Notes: generated by a model not told the origin, from the sequence alone. A stretch of DNA of 31,204 nt from an uncultured Enhydrobacter sp. (GCA_946222995.1 CAMIOS010000026.1:1-31204); one strand, 5' to 3'. Numbered from the stretch's first letter, positions 1 through 8,799 are shown. Numbers and translations are program-made.

Positions 1-56
1 TCCGTGAAGGTGGTCGTACTGTAGGCGCCGGTGTTGTTGCTAAAGTAACTGAGTAG
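1..56 (+). CDS. tuf: Elongation factor Tu, C-terminal end (partial)
   Basis: The first 56 bases encode REGGRTVGAGVVAKVTE and then TAG. This is the conserved C-terminal end of domain 3 of EF-Tu, the GTPase that delivers aminoacyl-tRNA to the ribosome. Only 17 codons are visible, so nothing can be said about the rest of the gene or its upstream neighbours. A strong intrinsic terminator follows 17 bases after the stop codon, so this is the end of its transcript. The motif is specific to EF-Tu, and the call is firm despite the short length. Confidence 0.9.
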   Translation, partial: REGGRTVGAGVVAKVTE

Positions 57-73
57 TTATTATTTTATGCGGT

Positions 74-101
74 AAAAGAGTCACTTCGGTGGCTCTTTTT
101 T
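74..101 (+). terminator. Intrinsic terminator of tuf
   Basis: A seven-pair stem GAGTCAC/GTGGCTC (one G-U pair) closes a TTCG tetraloop. It is flanked by AAAA upstream and followed by a run of T, the form of a strong rho-independent terminator. It sits directly after the tuf stop codon. Confidence 0.9.
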
Positions 102-130
102 ATTACATTATACGTTCATATAGACAATAA

Positions 131-158
131 AAAAGCCAAATTTAAAAATTTGGCTTTT
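131..158 (-). terminator. Intrinsic terminator of the cytochrome c4 gene
   Basis: The inverted repeat AAAAGCCAAATTT/AAATTTGGCTTTT lies 20 bases beyond the cytochrome c4 stop codon on the minus strand, and a T-rich tract follows in that direction. It could also act on the plus strand as a second stop for tuf transcripts. Confidence 0.85.
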
Positions 159-177
159 GTTTGTTTTTTTAAAAAAA

Positions 178-846
178 CTAGTGTAAGGCGCTAATAAAGT
201 CAGATAAAACTTTAATATCGTTATCAGAAAGTTTAGAGGCAACAATTTGCATCATGCCTTTTTCGCCTTTTTTAGCTGAGTCGTTAACCCGAACTTGTGA
301 GCGATCTGCCACTTCGTCTTCACGTCCTGCAGCACGGAACAGCTTTAACTGCGTTGCAAGATAAGCAGAATGTTGACCCCCAATTCTTGGAAATGCTGCC
401 AGATCATTACCATTACCTTTACCGCCATGGCAGCCGGCACAAGGAATCACGCCACGGGCACTATTCCCACCGAAAAACAGCTTTTGGGCGACCGGTGCAT
501 AAGCTGGATTGGCATAGCCTACGCCCCAACGTGGTTGACTGGCAAAATAGCCTGCCACATTGGCAAGGTCTTGGGTGGATAACGGTGCAACTTGAGATGA
601 CATAATTGGATTGACTCGCAATCCTGATTTAAAGTCAGTTAATTGCTTATACAAATATTTAATATTTTGTCCACCAAGATTTGGTTGGGCAGGCACTGTA
701 CTGACGCCATTTACGCCATGACAGGCACCACAGATTTTTTCAGCAATTGCCTTACCTGCTGCGATATCGTGTTTTGGCACAGCAATTGCGGCTGAGCCTG
801 CTACACTAACAATCATAAGGCTTGCGGCAGTAATTATTTTTTTCAT
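178..846 (-). CDS. Cytochrome c4 (periplasmic dihaem cytochrome c)
   Basis: This 222-residue exported protein should carry electrons in the periplasm, as cytochrome c4 does towards terminal oxidases. A signal peptide covers about residues 1-25 (MKK, hydrophobic stretch, A-x-A). There are two haem-attachment motifs, CGACH at 39-43 and CAGCH at 136-140, one in each half, giving the typical two-domain c4 fold. Met82 and the later Met-rich KGMMQI segment are likely distal haem ligands. The reading frame can be opened nine bases upstream at a TTG, but AGGA lies about ten bases before the ATG at 846, which I take as the start. It is divergent from engB, a pairing known in related gammaproteobacteria. 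Confidence 0.92.
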   Translation of the reverse strand: MKKIITAASLMIVSVAGSAAIAVPKHDIAAGKAIAEKICGACHGVNGVSTVPAQPNLGGQNIKYLYKQLTDFKSGLRVNPIMSSQVAPLSTQDLANVAGYFASQPRWGVGYANPAYAPVAQKLFFGGNSARGVIPCAGCHGGKGNGNDLAAFPRIGGQHSAYLATQLKLFRAAGREDEVADRSQVRVNDSAKKGEKGMMQIVASKLSDNDIKVLSDFISALH

Positions 847-1051
847 CGGTAACAATTCCTACATAAAGCTCAGTGGTAGAAGTAAACTTCAAACGCATCA
901 ATTAAGACTGATCCTCAATACCCTAGTCGAATAATTGATATAATTGCTCATTATGCCATATTTGCCCCTACAAATAAACGCTTTTTGTTACTTACGGTCA
1001 CTTTGCGGATAGAATTATTTGTCGTTTTAATTTTTATGCTAGGGGTTTCAA

Positions 1052-1060
1052 TGTTACAAT
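1052..1060 (+). promoter_or_regulatory. Possible extended -10 promoter for engB
   Basis: TGTTACAAT matches an extended -10 element (TGn plus TACAAT). It sits about 20 bases before the engB ATG, which would give a very short leader and would fit the lack of a visible ribosome binding site there. No good -35 is seen. Confidence 0.35.
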
Positions 1061-1079
1061 AGCTTTTTTTAATGGCATT

Positions 1080-1781
1080 ATGTTTATTATGACTCAAATG
1101 ACAGAATTTAGCCCTACCATATCGGCAGATCGCCCTATTCCTTATAGCGATTCTGCGGCTATTACGCCTGAGCAAACCACACGTTGGCTACAGCAAACCA
1201 CGTTTTTATTGTCCGCCCCTACGTTTAAACTTTGTCCTGCGGATACAGGGCTAGAGGTGGCGTTTGCGGGGCGGTCGAATGCGGGTAAGTCATCTTGCAT
1301 CAATGCGATTACCAATCAGCGCCAGTTAGCGCGTTCATCAAAAACCCCAGGGCGCACCCAAATGATTAACTTTTTTCATATGGGAAATCTTGACCAACGT
1401 CTCGTGGATTTGCCGGGTTATGGCTATGCGGCGGTGCCTGAATCAATGAAAATTGAATGGCAAAAAGAGCTTGAAAAATATCTGGTATCGCGTAAGAGTT
1501 TGGCGGGATTAGTCTTATTGACCGACATTCGTCATCCATTAAAATATTTTGATGAGCAAATGCTGATTTGGGCAAAGGATGGGGATTTACCTGTTCATGT
1601 GCTCTTAACTAAAGCCGATAAGCTAAAATATGGGGCTGCTAAAAACACCTTGCAACAAACACGAAACCAATTAAATAAACTAAAACTTCCAGTAAGTTTA
1701 CAGTTGTTTTCTGCACAGAATAAACGAGGTATTGATGAATTGGGACTTAAATTGGCAAAATGGCTAGAGTTTCGAGGTTAA
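1080..1781 (+). CDS. engB: Ribosome biogenesis GTP-binding protein EngB/YihA/YsxC
   Basis: A 233-residue GTPase of the TrmE-Era-EngA-EngB class, needed for late assembly of the large ribosomal subunit in the cytoplasm. The G1 loop GRSNAGKSS is at about 64-72, G3 DLPG at 110-113 and G4 TKAD at 177-180. The core starts near residue 45; the first 40 or so residues are extra compared with the roughly 200-residue family norm. Part of this may be untranslated, since further in-frame ATGs lie at 1089 and 1098 and no start has a clear Shine-Dalgarno. It ends 19 bases before the convergent bepA gene, with no obvious terminator between them. Confidence 0.93.
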   Translation: MFIMTQMTEFSPTISADRPIPYSDSAAITPEQTTRWLQQTTFLLSAPTFKLCPADTGLEVAFAGRSNAGKSSCINAITNQRQLARSSKTPGRTQMINFFHMGNLDQRLVDLPGYGYAAVPESMKIEWQKELEKYLVSRKSLAGLVLLTDIRHPLKYFDEQMLIWAKDGDLPVHVLLTKADKLKYGAAKNTLQQTRNQLNKLKLPVSLQLFSAQNKRGIDELGLKLAKWLEFRG

Positions 1782-1800
1782 TGCGTTGTGTTAAGCTGGT

Positions 1801-3399
1801 TTAACTGGCTTTAAACTTGTTGGCAAGTTGTACTTGTTCAAGTTGGGTATGAATAATAGCAAGCATGGCGGTATTTTGTTTTAGCCCTTTGGCGAGTTGT
1901 TCGGCTTGGGTTAATGAGGTGACAGCATTACTTAGGCTATTTTGCCAAAACTCTCGATTTGCTCGATAGCGTAATACATTAATTTGTTGCAAGCGTTTTT
2001 GTTCATCACTACTTTGGGGATTTTTTGCCAATATTTGACTGGCTTGTTCAAGTCGTTGCCAAATAGCAATATCTCTAGGATATTGTTTAGACAATGGCTG
2101 TAGTAGCGTTAAAATTTGTTTGGCATTATTGATGCTATCTGTGGGCTTGTCAAAAAAAGCGTCTGCCAAATAAAGCTTGATATCTCGTCGTTCGGGAAAC
2201 ACATTGGCAAGACGATTAAGCTTGGTAATTGCTGCATCAAATTGCCCTTGCCTTTGCTCAAGGGTGGCTGCCACAATTACCGCTAGTGGATCACGCAACT
2301 GGGCAATATCACTGGCAAATGGCTGTAACGTACCGGCAGCTTGGCTAAATTGGCGTTGGTCAATCTGTTGCATTGCAAGGGCTAACTTGGCGCCTTTGCT
2401 CGTGCGGGCGGCTTGGGTCAGTTCATTAATATTGGTCAAGCGGGCAAGGTAGCGCGTACGCCATTGGATTTGGTCAAATAGCTCGTTTTTACTTTGGGTA
2501 TTTTGGCTTTGGTTATTGGGTTTTGGGTAAGTGGCGGCGCGTTGTCGGGCTTCACTTAATCGCTCGGCAGTCAGTGGGTGGCTCATGACAAAGCTTGGGT
2601 TAAAGGCGTTTTGTTTGACCGGATTTTGTTGATTGAGAGTGGCAAAAAAATTGGGCATGGCATTGACGTCATAGCCCGCTTGCGACATGATCTCCATGCC
2701 CACTCGGTCAGCTTCTCGCTCTTGATCTCGGCTAAACTGAGCGGCGGTATTGGCTGCTATCGCTTGCGAGCCCATCATGACAGCAGCAGCGGCATTGCCT
2801 TCGCCCGATTTGGCAGCTGCAATCCCTGCTGCCATACCGCCTAGCTGCATCAGTAGTTGTTTGGTTTTTTCATCGCTTCGGTATTGATAATGGCGTTGGC
2901 TAACGTGGGCAATTTCATGGCTAATAACGCTTGCCATTTCATCGATGGTATTGGCTTTGTTGATTAAGCCCACATTGAGTCCCACAAGCCCTGCGGGGAT
3001 GGCAAAGGCGTTGATTTGTGGGTCATTGATAATGACCAATGCCATTGGGGCATCAGCGCGGGCAACTGCATTAATCTGCCAAACCAAGTTTTCTATACTT
3101 TGTTGTAACCATGGGTCATTGATGAGCGGGGCTTCCCCATAAATTTGACGTAACGCCCATTCACCGATTTGTTGATTTTGCTGTTGTTCAATTAGCCCTG
3201 AACCATCATCCATCGCAGGTAATTGGCTACTCCAATTTTGGGCATGGGCTGGCATTTGGGCTAGCGTCATGCTGATACTCACCCCCAAAGCTGTTGCCAG
3301 TTGAGGCAGTGTGGATATACCGATTAAATTTTTTTTAGGCACATGTTTTTTCCCGCTATTTTTTACGCTGTTTTCATGTATTACCGTTTGAGATGCCAA
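1801..3399 (-). CDS. bepA: M48 family periplasmic metalloprotease with TPR region, BepA-like
   Basis: BepA is a periplasmic protease and chaperone that helps assemble or degrade outer-membrane proteins such as LptD. The protein has 532 residues. The signal sequence has a long basic N-region and a hydrophobic core at about 30-50, ending AHA. The zinc-binding HEIAH is at 161-165 and the third-ligand motif EREAD at about 227-231, followed by MSHPLTAERL and a C-terminal helical part (about 300-530) that fits TPR repeats. The start is TTG: AAGGA lies eight bases upstream, and the next in-frame ATG is codon 44, which would destroy the signal peptide. It is divergent from the TusA-family gene. E. 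coli BepA is about 487 residues, so length agrees. Confidence 0.88.
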   Translation of the reverse strand: MASQTVIHENSVKNSGKKHVPKKNLIGISTLPQLATALGVSISMTLAQMPAHAQNWSSQLPAMDDGSGLIEQQQNQQIGEWALRQIYGEAPLINDPWLQQSIENLVWQINAVARADAPMALVIINDPQINAFAIPAGLVGLNVGLINKANTIDEMASVISHEIAHVSQRHYQYRSDEKTKQLLMQLGGMAAGIAAAKSGEGNAAAAVMMGSQAIAANTAAQFSRDQEREADRVGMEIMSQAGYDVNAMPNFFATLNQQNPVKQNAFNPSFVMSHPLTAERLSEARQRAATYPKPNNQSQNTQSKNELFDQIQWRTRYLARLTNINELTQAARTSKGAKLALAMQQIDQRQFSQAAGTLQPFASDIAQLRDPLAVIVAATLEQRQGQFDAAITKLNRLANVFPERRDIKLYLADAFFDKPTDSINNAKQILTLLQPLSKQYPRDIAIWQRLEQASQILAKNPQSSDEQKRLQQINVLRYRANREFWQNSLSNAVTSLTQAEQLAKGLKQNTAMLAIIHTQLEQVQLANKFKAS

Positions 3400-3629
3400 A
3401 ATAATATCCTTATCGCCAAGCTAATTTGACCATAGTGTAACAAACTATGTTTAGGCAAATATTGCTTAATGTAGTAATACCGCAATCACTAATAAAGCAA
3501 TGTATAATAGCTATTTTATCAATTGTATTTTTGCAATATATCCCCACATTTTCACCTTTTGATATCAAGACCCTAGGTTTATTATTTTCTACTTATTTGA
3601 TTCAATATTGACAAAATTTGAGGCAATTT

Positions 3630-3995
3630 ATGGATATCGCCATTCACTCTAACCTTTTATCCCAACCCGATTTTGCCCAAGATTGGCAGTTCTTGACGCA
3701 CTCTTCTGACTTTAAATTAAATAATGTGCCAAATACAGGACAAGTCGAGCAATATGTCAATGGCAAACAGCTTGCCTGTCCGATGCCGCTGCTAAAGCTA
3801 AAAATGGCACTTCGGCAGATGGCGATTGGTAATTATGTGTATGTCACCGCGACCGACCCCAACAGCCAAAAAGATATTGGGGCATTTTGTCTACATGCAG
3901 GTCACACAGTGTTGGCCAGTCTTGTGCAACCTGCTGATCAAGGCAATGATAATAAAGATACAATCTTTCACTTGTTAATAACCAAAAATTGCTAA
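3630..3995 (+). CDS. TusA/SirA-family sulfur-carrier protein
   Basis: A 121-residue protein whose C-terminal 80 residues form a TusA domain. The conserved Cys-Pro-x-Pro is at 50-53 (CPMP), followed by the usual amphipathic helix LLKLKMALRQM. In TusA this cysteine carries a persulfide for sulfur transfer, for example for tRNA 2-thiouridine. The first 40 residues are an extra N-terminal segment without recognisable motif, since TusA itself is about 80 residues. The frame opens at a TTG at 3618, but GAGG six bases before the ATG at 3630 supports the later start. Family membership is firm; which TusA paralogue it is remains open. Confidence 0.8.
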   Translation: MDIAIHSNLLSQPDFAQDWQFLTHSSDFKLNNVPNTGQVEQYVNGKQLACPMPLLKLKMALRQMAIGNYVYVTATDPNSQKDIGAFCLHAGHTVLASLVQPADQGNDNKDTIFHLLITKNC

Positions 3996-4136
3996 ACTCT
4001 GCTAATATGTGAGGCGAATTTCATGCATACTAACCTTAATTCTTTGGATAATACTTGTATGTTGCAGGGGTTATCAATTTTTTATAAATTTTAGTCGATA
4101 GAGAATTCTCCTATTATTTTGCTAAAAGGCACGTTC

Positions 4137-5465
4137 ATGGCACGCAAATCTGCTACAACCACCGACACTCAATTACCACATGACAATGATCGAGAACAAT
4201 CTGCAACTTTGATAAGCACAAAAAAAGACACCGTTAAACATAAAAAATCCGAGCTTGCCCCAATTAACGCTGCAGATATATCTACAAAGACCACCCGTAA
4301 AACTGCCGTTAAACGCGTTACTAAAACCCCAGAATCTACTAACGTACTCGATAATGCCAATGAATTGCAAGATTATAAGGAAGAAGATGAAGCATTTGAA
4401 CCCGAAGATTTGCATGATGACATTGATTTGACGGCATTAGAAAACGAACTCAATGAAGAGTTTAGTGGTGATTTTGGTGAAGACTTCGATAATGCCGATG
4501 ATTTGGTCGAAGAATTTGATGAGATATATGAAGATGAATTTGGGGAACGTCCGCCTCGCCCTCATCGTGCCCGTCCAAAATCTAAAACCACCCATGCGCT
4601 TGTACCACGTATGCCCACGCAACTGTCTGCCCCAGGCGTCAATCTAGGGGCTTATATCAATGCGGTACACCAAATTCCAATTTTGACACCCGAGCAAGAG
4701 CAAGAACTTGCACACCGCTACACCGATGAGGGTGATGTGGAAGCCGCTCGCTTACTGGTAATGTCGCATTTACGCTTTGTGATTCATATAGCCCGTAGCT
4801 ACTCGGGGTATGGTTTGCCACAAGGCGACTTGATTCAAGAAGGCAATGTCGGCTTGATGAAGGCAGTGCAACGCTTTGACCCCAATAAAGGTGTGCGGCT
4901 GGTATCGTTTGCGGTGCATTGGATTAAAGCGGAAATTCATGAATTTGTGATTCGTAATTGGCGGATTGTAAAAGTGGCAACGACCAAAGCGCATCGTAAA
5001 CTGTTTTTTAATCTGCGTTCTTTGAAAAAGACCAACAATCAGCTTACCCTCGATGAAGCTGAAGCCATTGCCAAAGATTTAAACGTCACTGTCAAGCAAG
5101 TACTCGAGATGGAAAGTCGTTTGACCTCGTATGATGCGTCTTTTGAAGCCCAAAGTGATGATGACGATGAGGGGCGTTATGCACCGCAATATTATCTTGA
5201 GGACGACACCAATCCTGCGGATGTTATTGAAGATGCGGATTGGGAAGAAAGCAATAATACCGCCTTAATGGATGCAATGGAAGAGCTTGACGACCGTTCT
5301 CGTGATATCGTGCAGCAGCGTTGGCTCAATGAGCAAAAAGCAACCTTGCATGAACTAGCCGCAGAATACAATATTTCTGCCGAGCGGGTGCGCCAAATTG
5401 AAAAAAATGCCATGGATAAAATCAAAGAAGCCATGCTTGCCAATACCCATTTGCAATTAGATTAA
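4137..5465 (+). CDS. rpoH: Heat-shock sigma factor RpoH (sigma-32) with long charged N-terminal extension
   Basis: RpoH directs RNA polymerase to heat-shock promoters. From about residue 158 on, the 442-residue product follows E. coli sigma-32 closely: region 2 with LIQEGNVGLMKAVQRF and VRLVSFAVHWIKAEIHE, the RpoH box region AHRKLFFNLR, and region 4 ending in SAERVRQIEKNAMDKIK. E. coli RpoH has 284 residues. Here about 150 residues precede the core: a basic Lys/Thr-rich part (about 25-66), a strongly acidic part (about 78-137), then an Arg/Pro-rich link. AAAGG seven bases before the ATG at 4137 decides the start; an in-frame TTG at 4119 has no such support. The DUF423 gene follows after ten bases. 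Confidence 0.93.
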   Translation: MARKSATTTDTQLPHDNDREQSATLISTKKDTVKHKKSELAPINAADISTKTTRKTAVKRVTKTPESTNVLDNANELQDYKEEDEAFEPEDLHDDIDLTALENELNEEFSGDFGEDFDNADDLVEEFDEIYEDEFGERPPRPHRARPKSKTTHALVPRMPTQLSAPGVNLGAYINAVHQIPILTPEQEQELAHRYTDEGDVEAARLLVMSHLRFVIHIARSYSGYGLPQGDLIQEGNVGLMKAVQRFDPNKGVRLVSFAVHWIKAEIHEFVIRNWRIVKVATTKAHRKLFFNLRSLKKTNNQLTLDEAEAIAKDLNVTVKQVLEMESRLTSYDASFEAQSDDDDEGRYAPQYYLEDDTNPADVIEDADWEESNNTALMDAMEELDDRSRDIVQQRWLNEQKATLHELAAEYNISAERVRQIEKNAMDKIKEAMLANTHLQLD

Positions 5466-5475
5466 GGCATAACGA

Positions 5476-5838
5476 ATGAATTGGCTAAGTATTGGGGCGC
5501 TAAATTTAGCAATTGCGGTGGCGTGTGGGGCGTTTGGCGCCCATGCGCTGAAAGCTCGATTAACGCTTGCGCAGTTAAACTGGTGGCAAGTTGGTACGCA
5601 GTATTTCTTTTATCATGCCTTAGGGCTTTTGCTTGTGGGTCTGCTGATTCATCTGAAATTCATTCCTTCTAAAATCGCGTGGCTGTTGCAAATTGGCATT
5701 GTGTTGTTTGTTGGATCACTATATTTGCTGGCGTTGGGTGCGCCACGTTGGCTTGGGGCGATTACACCGATTGGAGGAACGCTGTTCATCGTGGCATGGG
5801 TGTGGCTTGCAATCAGTGTGGCAAAGTTAAAATTTTAA
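5476..5838 (+). CDS. DUF423 family small membrane protein
   Basis: This 120-residue protein matches the DUF423 (YgdD-like) family: an N-terminal segment with ACGAFGAHALK, then YFFYHALGLLLVGL, and about four hydrophobic membrane-spanning stretches, ending at a short basic tail. The function of the family is unknown; it is an inner-membrane protein. TAAGG overlapping the rpoH stop codon is its likely ribosome binding site, with eight bases to the ATG, so its translation is probably coupled to rpoH. Confidence 0.85.
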   Translation: MNWLSIGALNLAIAVACGAFGAHALKARLTLAQLNWWQVGTQYFFYHALGLLLVGLLIHLKFIPSKIAWLLQIGIVLFVGSLYLLALGAPRWLGAITPIGGTLFIVAWVWLAISVAKLKF

Positions 5839-5963
5839 ATTGGATAAATTGCATGATGAAAAAATTGTTTATTATCCCATTCTTATTTAGTTCTATCCTG
5901 CGTATGCCTGTCATTTTATATTGATAGACAAGATAAAAGAATCAATTAACCTAGGAGAATGAA

Positions 5964-6164
5964 ATGCCCCAAGTGACATTAAACGGCGAACATAAACATA
6001 CATTGCATAATAATTTACAAATTTTTTTGGATGAAATGGGACAAACGCAAGGTCGTTTTGCGGTTGAAATTAATGGCGAACTGATTCCAAAAAGTCAGCT
6101 TGCCAATGTTACCTTACTCGATGGTATGAAAATCGAAGTCGTCCAAGCAGTCGGTGGCGGCTAG
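5964..6164 (+). CDS. thiS: Sulfur carrier protein ThiS
   Basis: A 66-residue ubiquitin-like protein ending in Gly-Gly-Gly, whose C-terminal glycine is adenylated and thiocarboxylated to supply sulfur for the thiazole ring of thiamine. The motifs NGE, LLDGMKIEVVQAVGGG and the length agree with ThiS. A near-perfect TAGGAG lies six bases before the ATG. The usual partner thiG, or another thi gene, is not adjacent; a terminator follows directly, so thiS may be transcribed alone or from the rpoH side across a 125-base gap. Confidence 0.9.
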   Translation: MPQVTLNGEHKHTLHNNLQIFLDEMGQTQGRFAVEINGELIPKSQLANVTLLDGMKIEVVQAVGGG

Positions 6165-6184
6165 AACAAGCAGTTCATTCAACA

Positions 6185-6210
6185 AAAAAGGGCACTTACC
6201 TGCCCTTTTT
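6185..6210. terminator. Bidirectional terminator between thiS and the amidohydrolase gene
   Basis: The perfect inverted repeat AAAAAGGGCA/TGCCCTTTTT has a six-base loop. With A-tract and T-tract on either side it can terminate both convergent transcripts. Confidence 0.9.
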
Positions 6211-6227
6211 TATTTTACTGTTTTAAC

Positions 6228-7217
6228 TCATTGATTGGTCGTTATATTTAACAACTGCCTAGCATTTTGGCTTAAAATCGCCTGTTGGTCACTTTCGCTT
6301 AGCCCTGCTTGTTGAATGTAGGTCACAGCACGGGTATATTTATCATCTTGAAAATAGGGAAAGTCCGAGCCAAGCATGAGCTGTTTTGCCCCAAAGGTTT
6401 CACAGCTACAGCGTAACGCAGGGGCATGAAAATTAGCGGTATCAAACCAAAACTGCTTAAAACTGTGCCAAGGGCTCGCTTCAAATGCCTTCCAATCGCT
6501 ATAATTATCCTCAATGCGCTGCATCATAAACGGTAAAAACCCACCGAGATGCGCGATATGAAAACGGATATTGGGAAATTTTTGGGGAATGCCCGCTTTT
6601 AGTAGCTGCAAGCCTGCCAGCCCATCTTCAATCGGTGCACCAACCACCCAATGCAAATTAAAGTCTTTAATCATCGGTGAGTTTGCCCCGCAGCCTGTTG
6701 GGTGAATATATACCACCGCTTTCATCTCATCCAATGCTTGGTAAAATGGCAAAAATTTCTCATCTGCTAGCGAAATTTGGTTTTTTATTAAGGTGTTAAT
6801 GGCAATACCTTTAAAGCCCAACTCTTGAATACAGCGTTTGGCTTCAGCAATCGCCGCCTCAACATGTGGTAATGGCACCGCACCATACGCCACAAAACGC
6901 TCTGGATATTTGGTTATCACCTCGTGGTATAAGTTATTTATCATGACCGCAAGCTCGGTGGCTTGTTCGCTGCTACCCCACGACGGGCTTTGTGGGGTGG
7001 CTGATAACACTTGGTATTGCACGCCTGCCTTATCCATCATGGCAAGCCGCGCGTTTAGTTGGCTAATGTCATTGGTGACATTGTCTACGCGCGCATCACT
7101 TGTGCCGTCTTTGTCGGTTTCTTTGAGCATTAAGGCTTTTAATTTATCAAGGTATTGTGTGCTCCATAGATGGGCGTGGGTGTCGATATGGTGATTATTA
7201 TAGGTGGCTTGTGTCAT
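6228..7217 (-). CDS. Amidohydrolase family protein (ACMSD-like, amidohydrolase 2)
   Basis: A 329-residue metal-dependent TIM-barrel hydrolase or decarboxylase of the amidohydrolase-2 family, which includes aminocarboxymuconate-semialdehyde decarboxylase. The metal-binding HxH is near the N-terminus (DTHAHLW, about 12-18). Further family marks are YIHPTG at mid-protein, HIAHLGG, and the C-terminal catalytic aspartate in GSDFPYF. There is no signal peptide, so it is cytoplasmic. AAAGGAG before the ATG is a strong ribosome binding site. Neighbours do not reveal the substrate: thiS is convergent, and the antiporter gene lies upstream on the same strand after a 171-base gap with no clear feature. 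Class is firm, substrate unknown. Confidence 0.82.
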   Translation of the reverse strand: MTQATYNNHHIDTHAHLWSTQYLDKLKALMLKETDKDGTSDARVDNVTNDISQLNARLAMMDKAGVQYQVLSATPQSPSWGSSEQATELAVMINNLYHEVITKYPERFVAYGAVPLPHVEAAIAEAKRCIQELGFKGIAINTLIKNQISLADEKFLPFYQALDEMKAVVYIHPTGCGANSPMIKDFNLHWVVGAPIEDGLAGLQLLKAGIPQKFPNIRFHIAHLGGFLPFMMQRIEDNYSDWKAFEASPWHSFKQFWFDTANFHAPALRCSCETFGAKQLMLGSDFPYFQDDKYTRAVTYIQQAGLSESDQQAILSQNARQLLNITTNQ

Positions 7218-7388
7218 CGCCTGCTCCTTTTTATAGTCGACTTTATTTCATTTTTAAGCAATACAGTGTATCACTTATTGATGAGTAACTACGCTAAAAT
7301 AATACGTAAGAGGGTTGCAAGTTCATTAACCAAAAATACAATTATCCACGTTCATCATCAATAAGGCTTGCTTTACAGCAAATTAGTC

Positions 7389-8648
7389 TCAATTTTTGGT
7401 CATTTTTAACAGATAATTGGCTGATAGCCCATGAATAAATACTGACAGCACAACCATCACCGCACAAATGACCCAGATTTTTGTGCTGTCAGCTGCATTA
7501 AATACGCCTTTATTCACCGCATAAGCGATATAATAAAAGGTACCAATACCACGAATGCCAAGCCCTGCTGTTACCCAACGTTCAGTACGGCTCATACCCA
7601 GTTTTACCAAACTTAAATAACCAACAATCGGGCGTACCAATAATAAAAATGCCAAGCATACCACATACACTTGCCAAGTAAATTCAATACCATTGGACAA
7701 CACTTGCCCAAATAAAATACCTAAACAAATCATCACGAGGGACATCAATAGTCCTTCGGTTTGCTCGGCAAACTCATGTAAGCCATCATGATACTCATGA
7801 TCAATCTCATAACGTCGAAATGCCAATGCCGCCACAAACACAGCAATAAAACCATAACCATGCACTAATTCTGTCAAGCCATACGCCAACAGCATTAATG
7901 CCACGACCATATAGCCTTTCTCCACACAGTCCGGTTTATCTTTGTTAAACAACCACCTTGCCAGTAATCGCCCAACCACATACCCCATTCCAACGCCACC
8001 GACGATCCGCCACAGCACATCATAGCCAACCCAATGCAGCCAATCGTGGGCAGTAAAATTTTGGTTTAGGCTAACCGCTGTCGCCATAGCAATCGCCAAA
8101 TACACAAACGGGAACGCTAGTCCATCATTAAGCCCCGCTTCGGAGGTCAGACTAAAACGGGTCACATCTTCACGATTATTCTCATTGGGTTTACCCACTT
8201 GGATACTCGCTGCCAGCACCGGGTCTGTCGGCGCAAGCACCGCGCCTAACAGCAGCGCACCTGCCATACTTAGCCCAAAAATAATATGCCCCATCACCAT
8301 CATCGCCAAAATACCAATTGGCATGACAACAAGCAACAGCCGCAACGTCGGTTGCCACGTTTTCCACTCAAGCGGGCTATCAAGCTTGATACCACAGCCA
8401 ACCAGCGAAATTAGCACCACCAATTCGGTCACTTTTTCGATAGCAATACCATAATTAAGTGGATTAAAGCGAGGCAGTTCCACAAAAAAATACCCGATAA
8501 TCGCCCCGAAAGTGACTTGTAACATGGGTAACGAAATCGGCAATTTTTTGGGTACTAAGGGGAAAAAAGCCCCCATCAAAAAGGCAAAACCTACCAACAA
8601 TAAGAGTAAATTGTAATGTTGCATCATAACAATTCTTAAATTTTGCAT
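7389..8648 (-). CDS. Cation:proton antiporter of the CPA1 (NhaP-like) family
   Basis: A 419-residue inner-membrane protein with about 12 hydrophobic segments, probably exchanging Na+ or K+ for H+. The CPA1 marks are GAVLAPTDPVLA in mid-protein and SEAGLNDGLAFPF with the Asn-Asp pair needed for ion exchange, followed later by the conserved GLGIRGIGTFYY segment. There is little cytoplasmic C-terminal tail, so no regulatory domain. The ATG at 8648 has no clear ribosome binding site; the tandem ATGs at 8627 and 8624 are alternatives. It stands alone between rpoN and the amidohydrolase on the same strand. The 151-base gap to rpoN shows nothing convincing. Confidence 0.85.
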   Translation of the reverse strand: MQNLRIVMMQHYNLLLLLVGFAFLMGAFFPLVPKKLPISLPMLQVTFGAIIGYFFVELPRFNPLNYGIAIEKVTELVVLISLVGCGIKLDSPLEWKTWQPTLRLLLVVMPIGILAMMVMGHIIFGLSMAGALLLGAVLAPTDPVLAASIQVGKPNENNREDVTRFSLTSEAGLNDGLAFPFVYLAIAMATAVSLNQNFTAHDWLHWVGYDVLWRIVGGVGMGYVVGRLLARWLFNKDKPDCVEKGYMVVALMLLAYGLTELVHGYGFIAVFVAALAFRRYEIDHEYHDGLHEFAEQTEGLLMSLVMICLGILFGQVLSNGIEFTWQVYVVCLAFLLLVRPIVGYLSLVKLGMSRTERWVTAGLGIRGIGTFYYIAYAVNKGVFNAADSTKIWVICAVMVVLSVFIHGLSANYLLKMTKN

Positions 8649-8799
8649 AAAATTAAGAAATTATTATCAAGATTTTTTCAGCATTGACTGCTAATATTTG
8701 CAATTTTTTGTTAAGCAATTGTTGTATTAATCATTCAATAACGCTTGGGCGTAAATTAAATCATAGAAATTAACGCGCGTAACCTATTGAATTATTTGG

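Noticed and set aside
4041..4067. Possible sigma-54 promoter (GG and GC steps) before rpoH
   Set aside because: The GG and GC are 17 bases apart rather than 10, so it does not fit a -24/-12 element.
5853..5924. A 23-codon frame beginning MMKKLFIIPFLF between the DUF423 gene and thiS
   Set aside because: It looks like a signal peptide start but has no good ribosome binding site, ends at once and has no following frame. A chance frame or tiny remnant is more likely.
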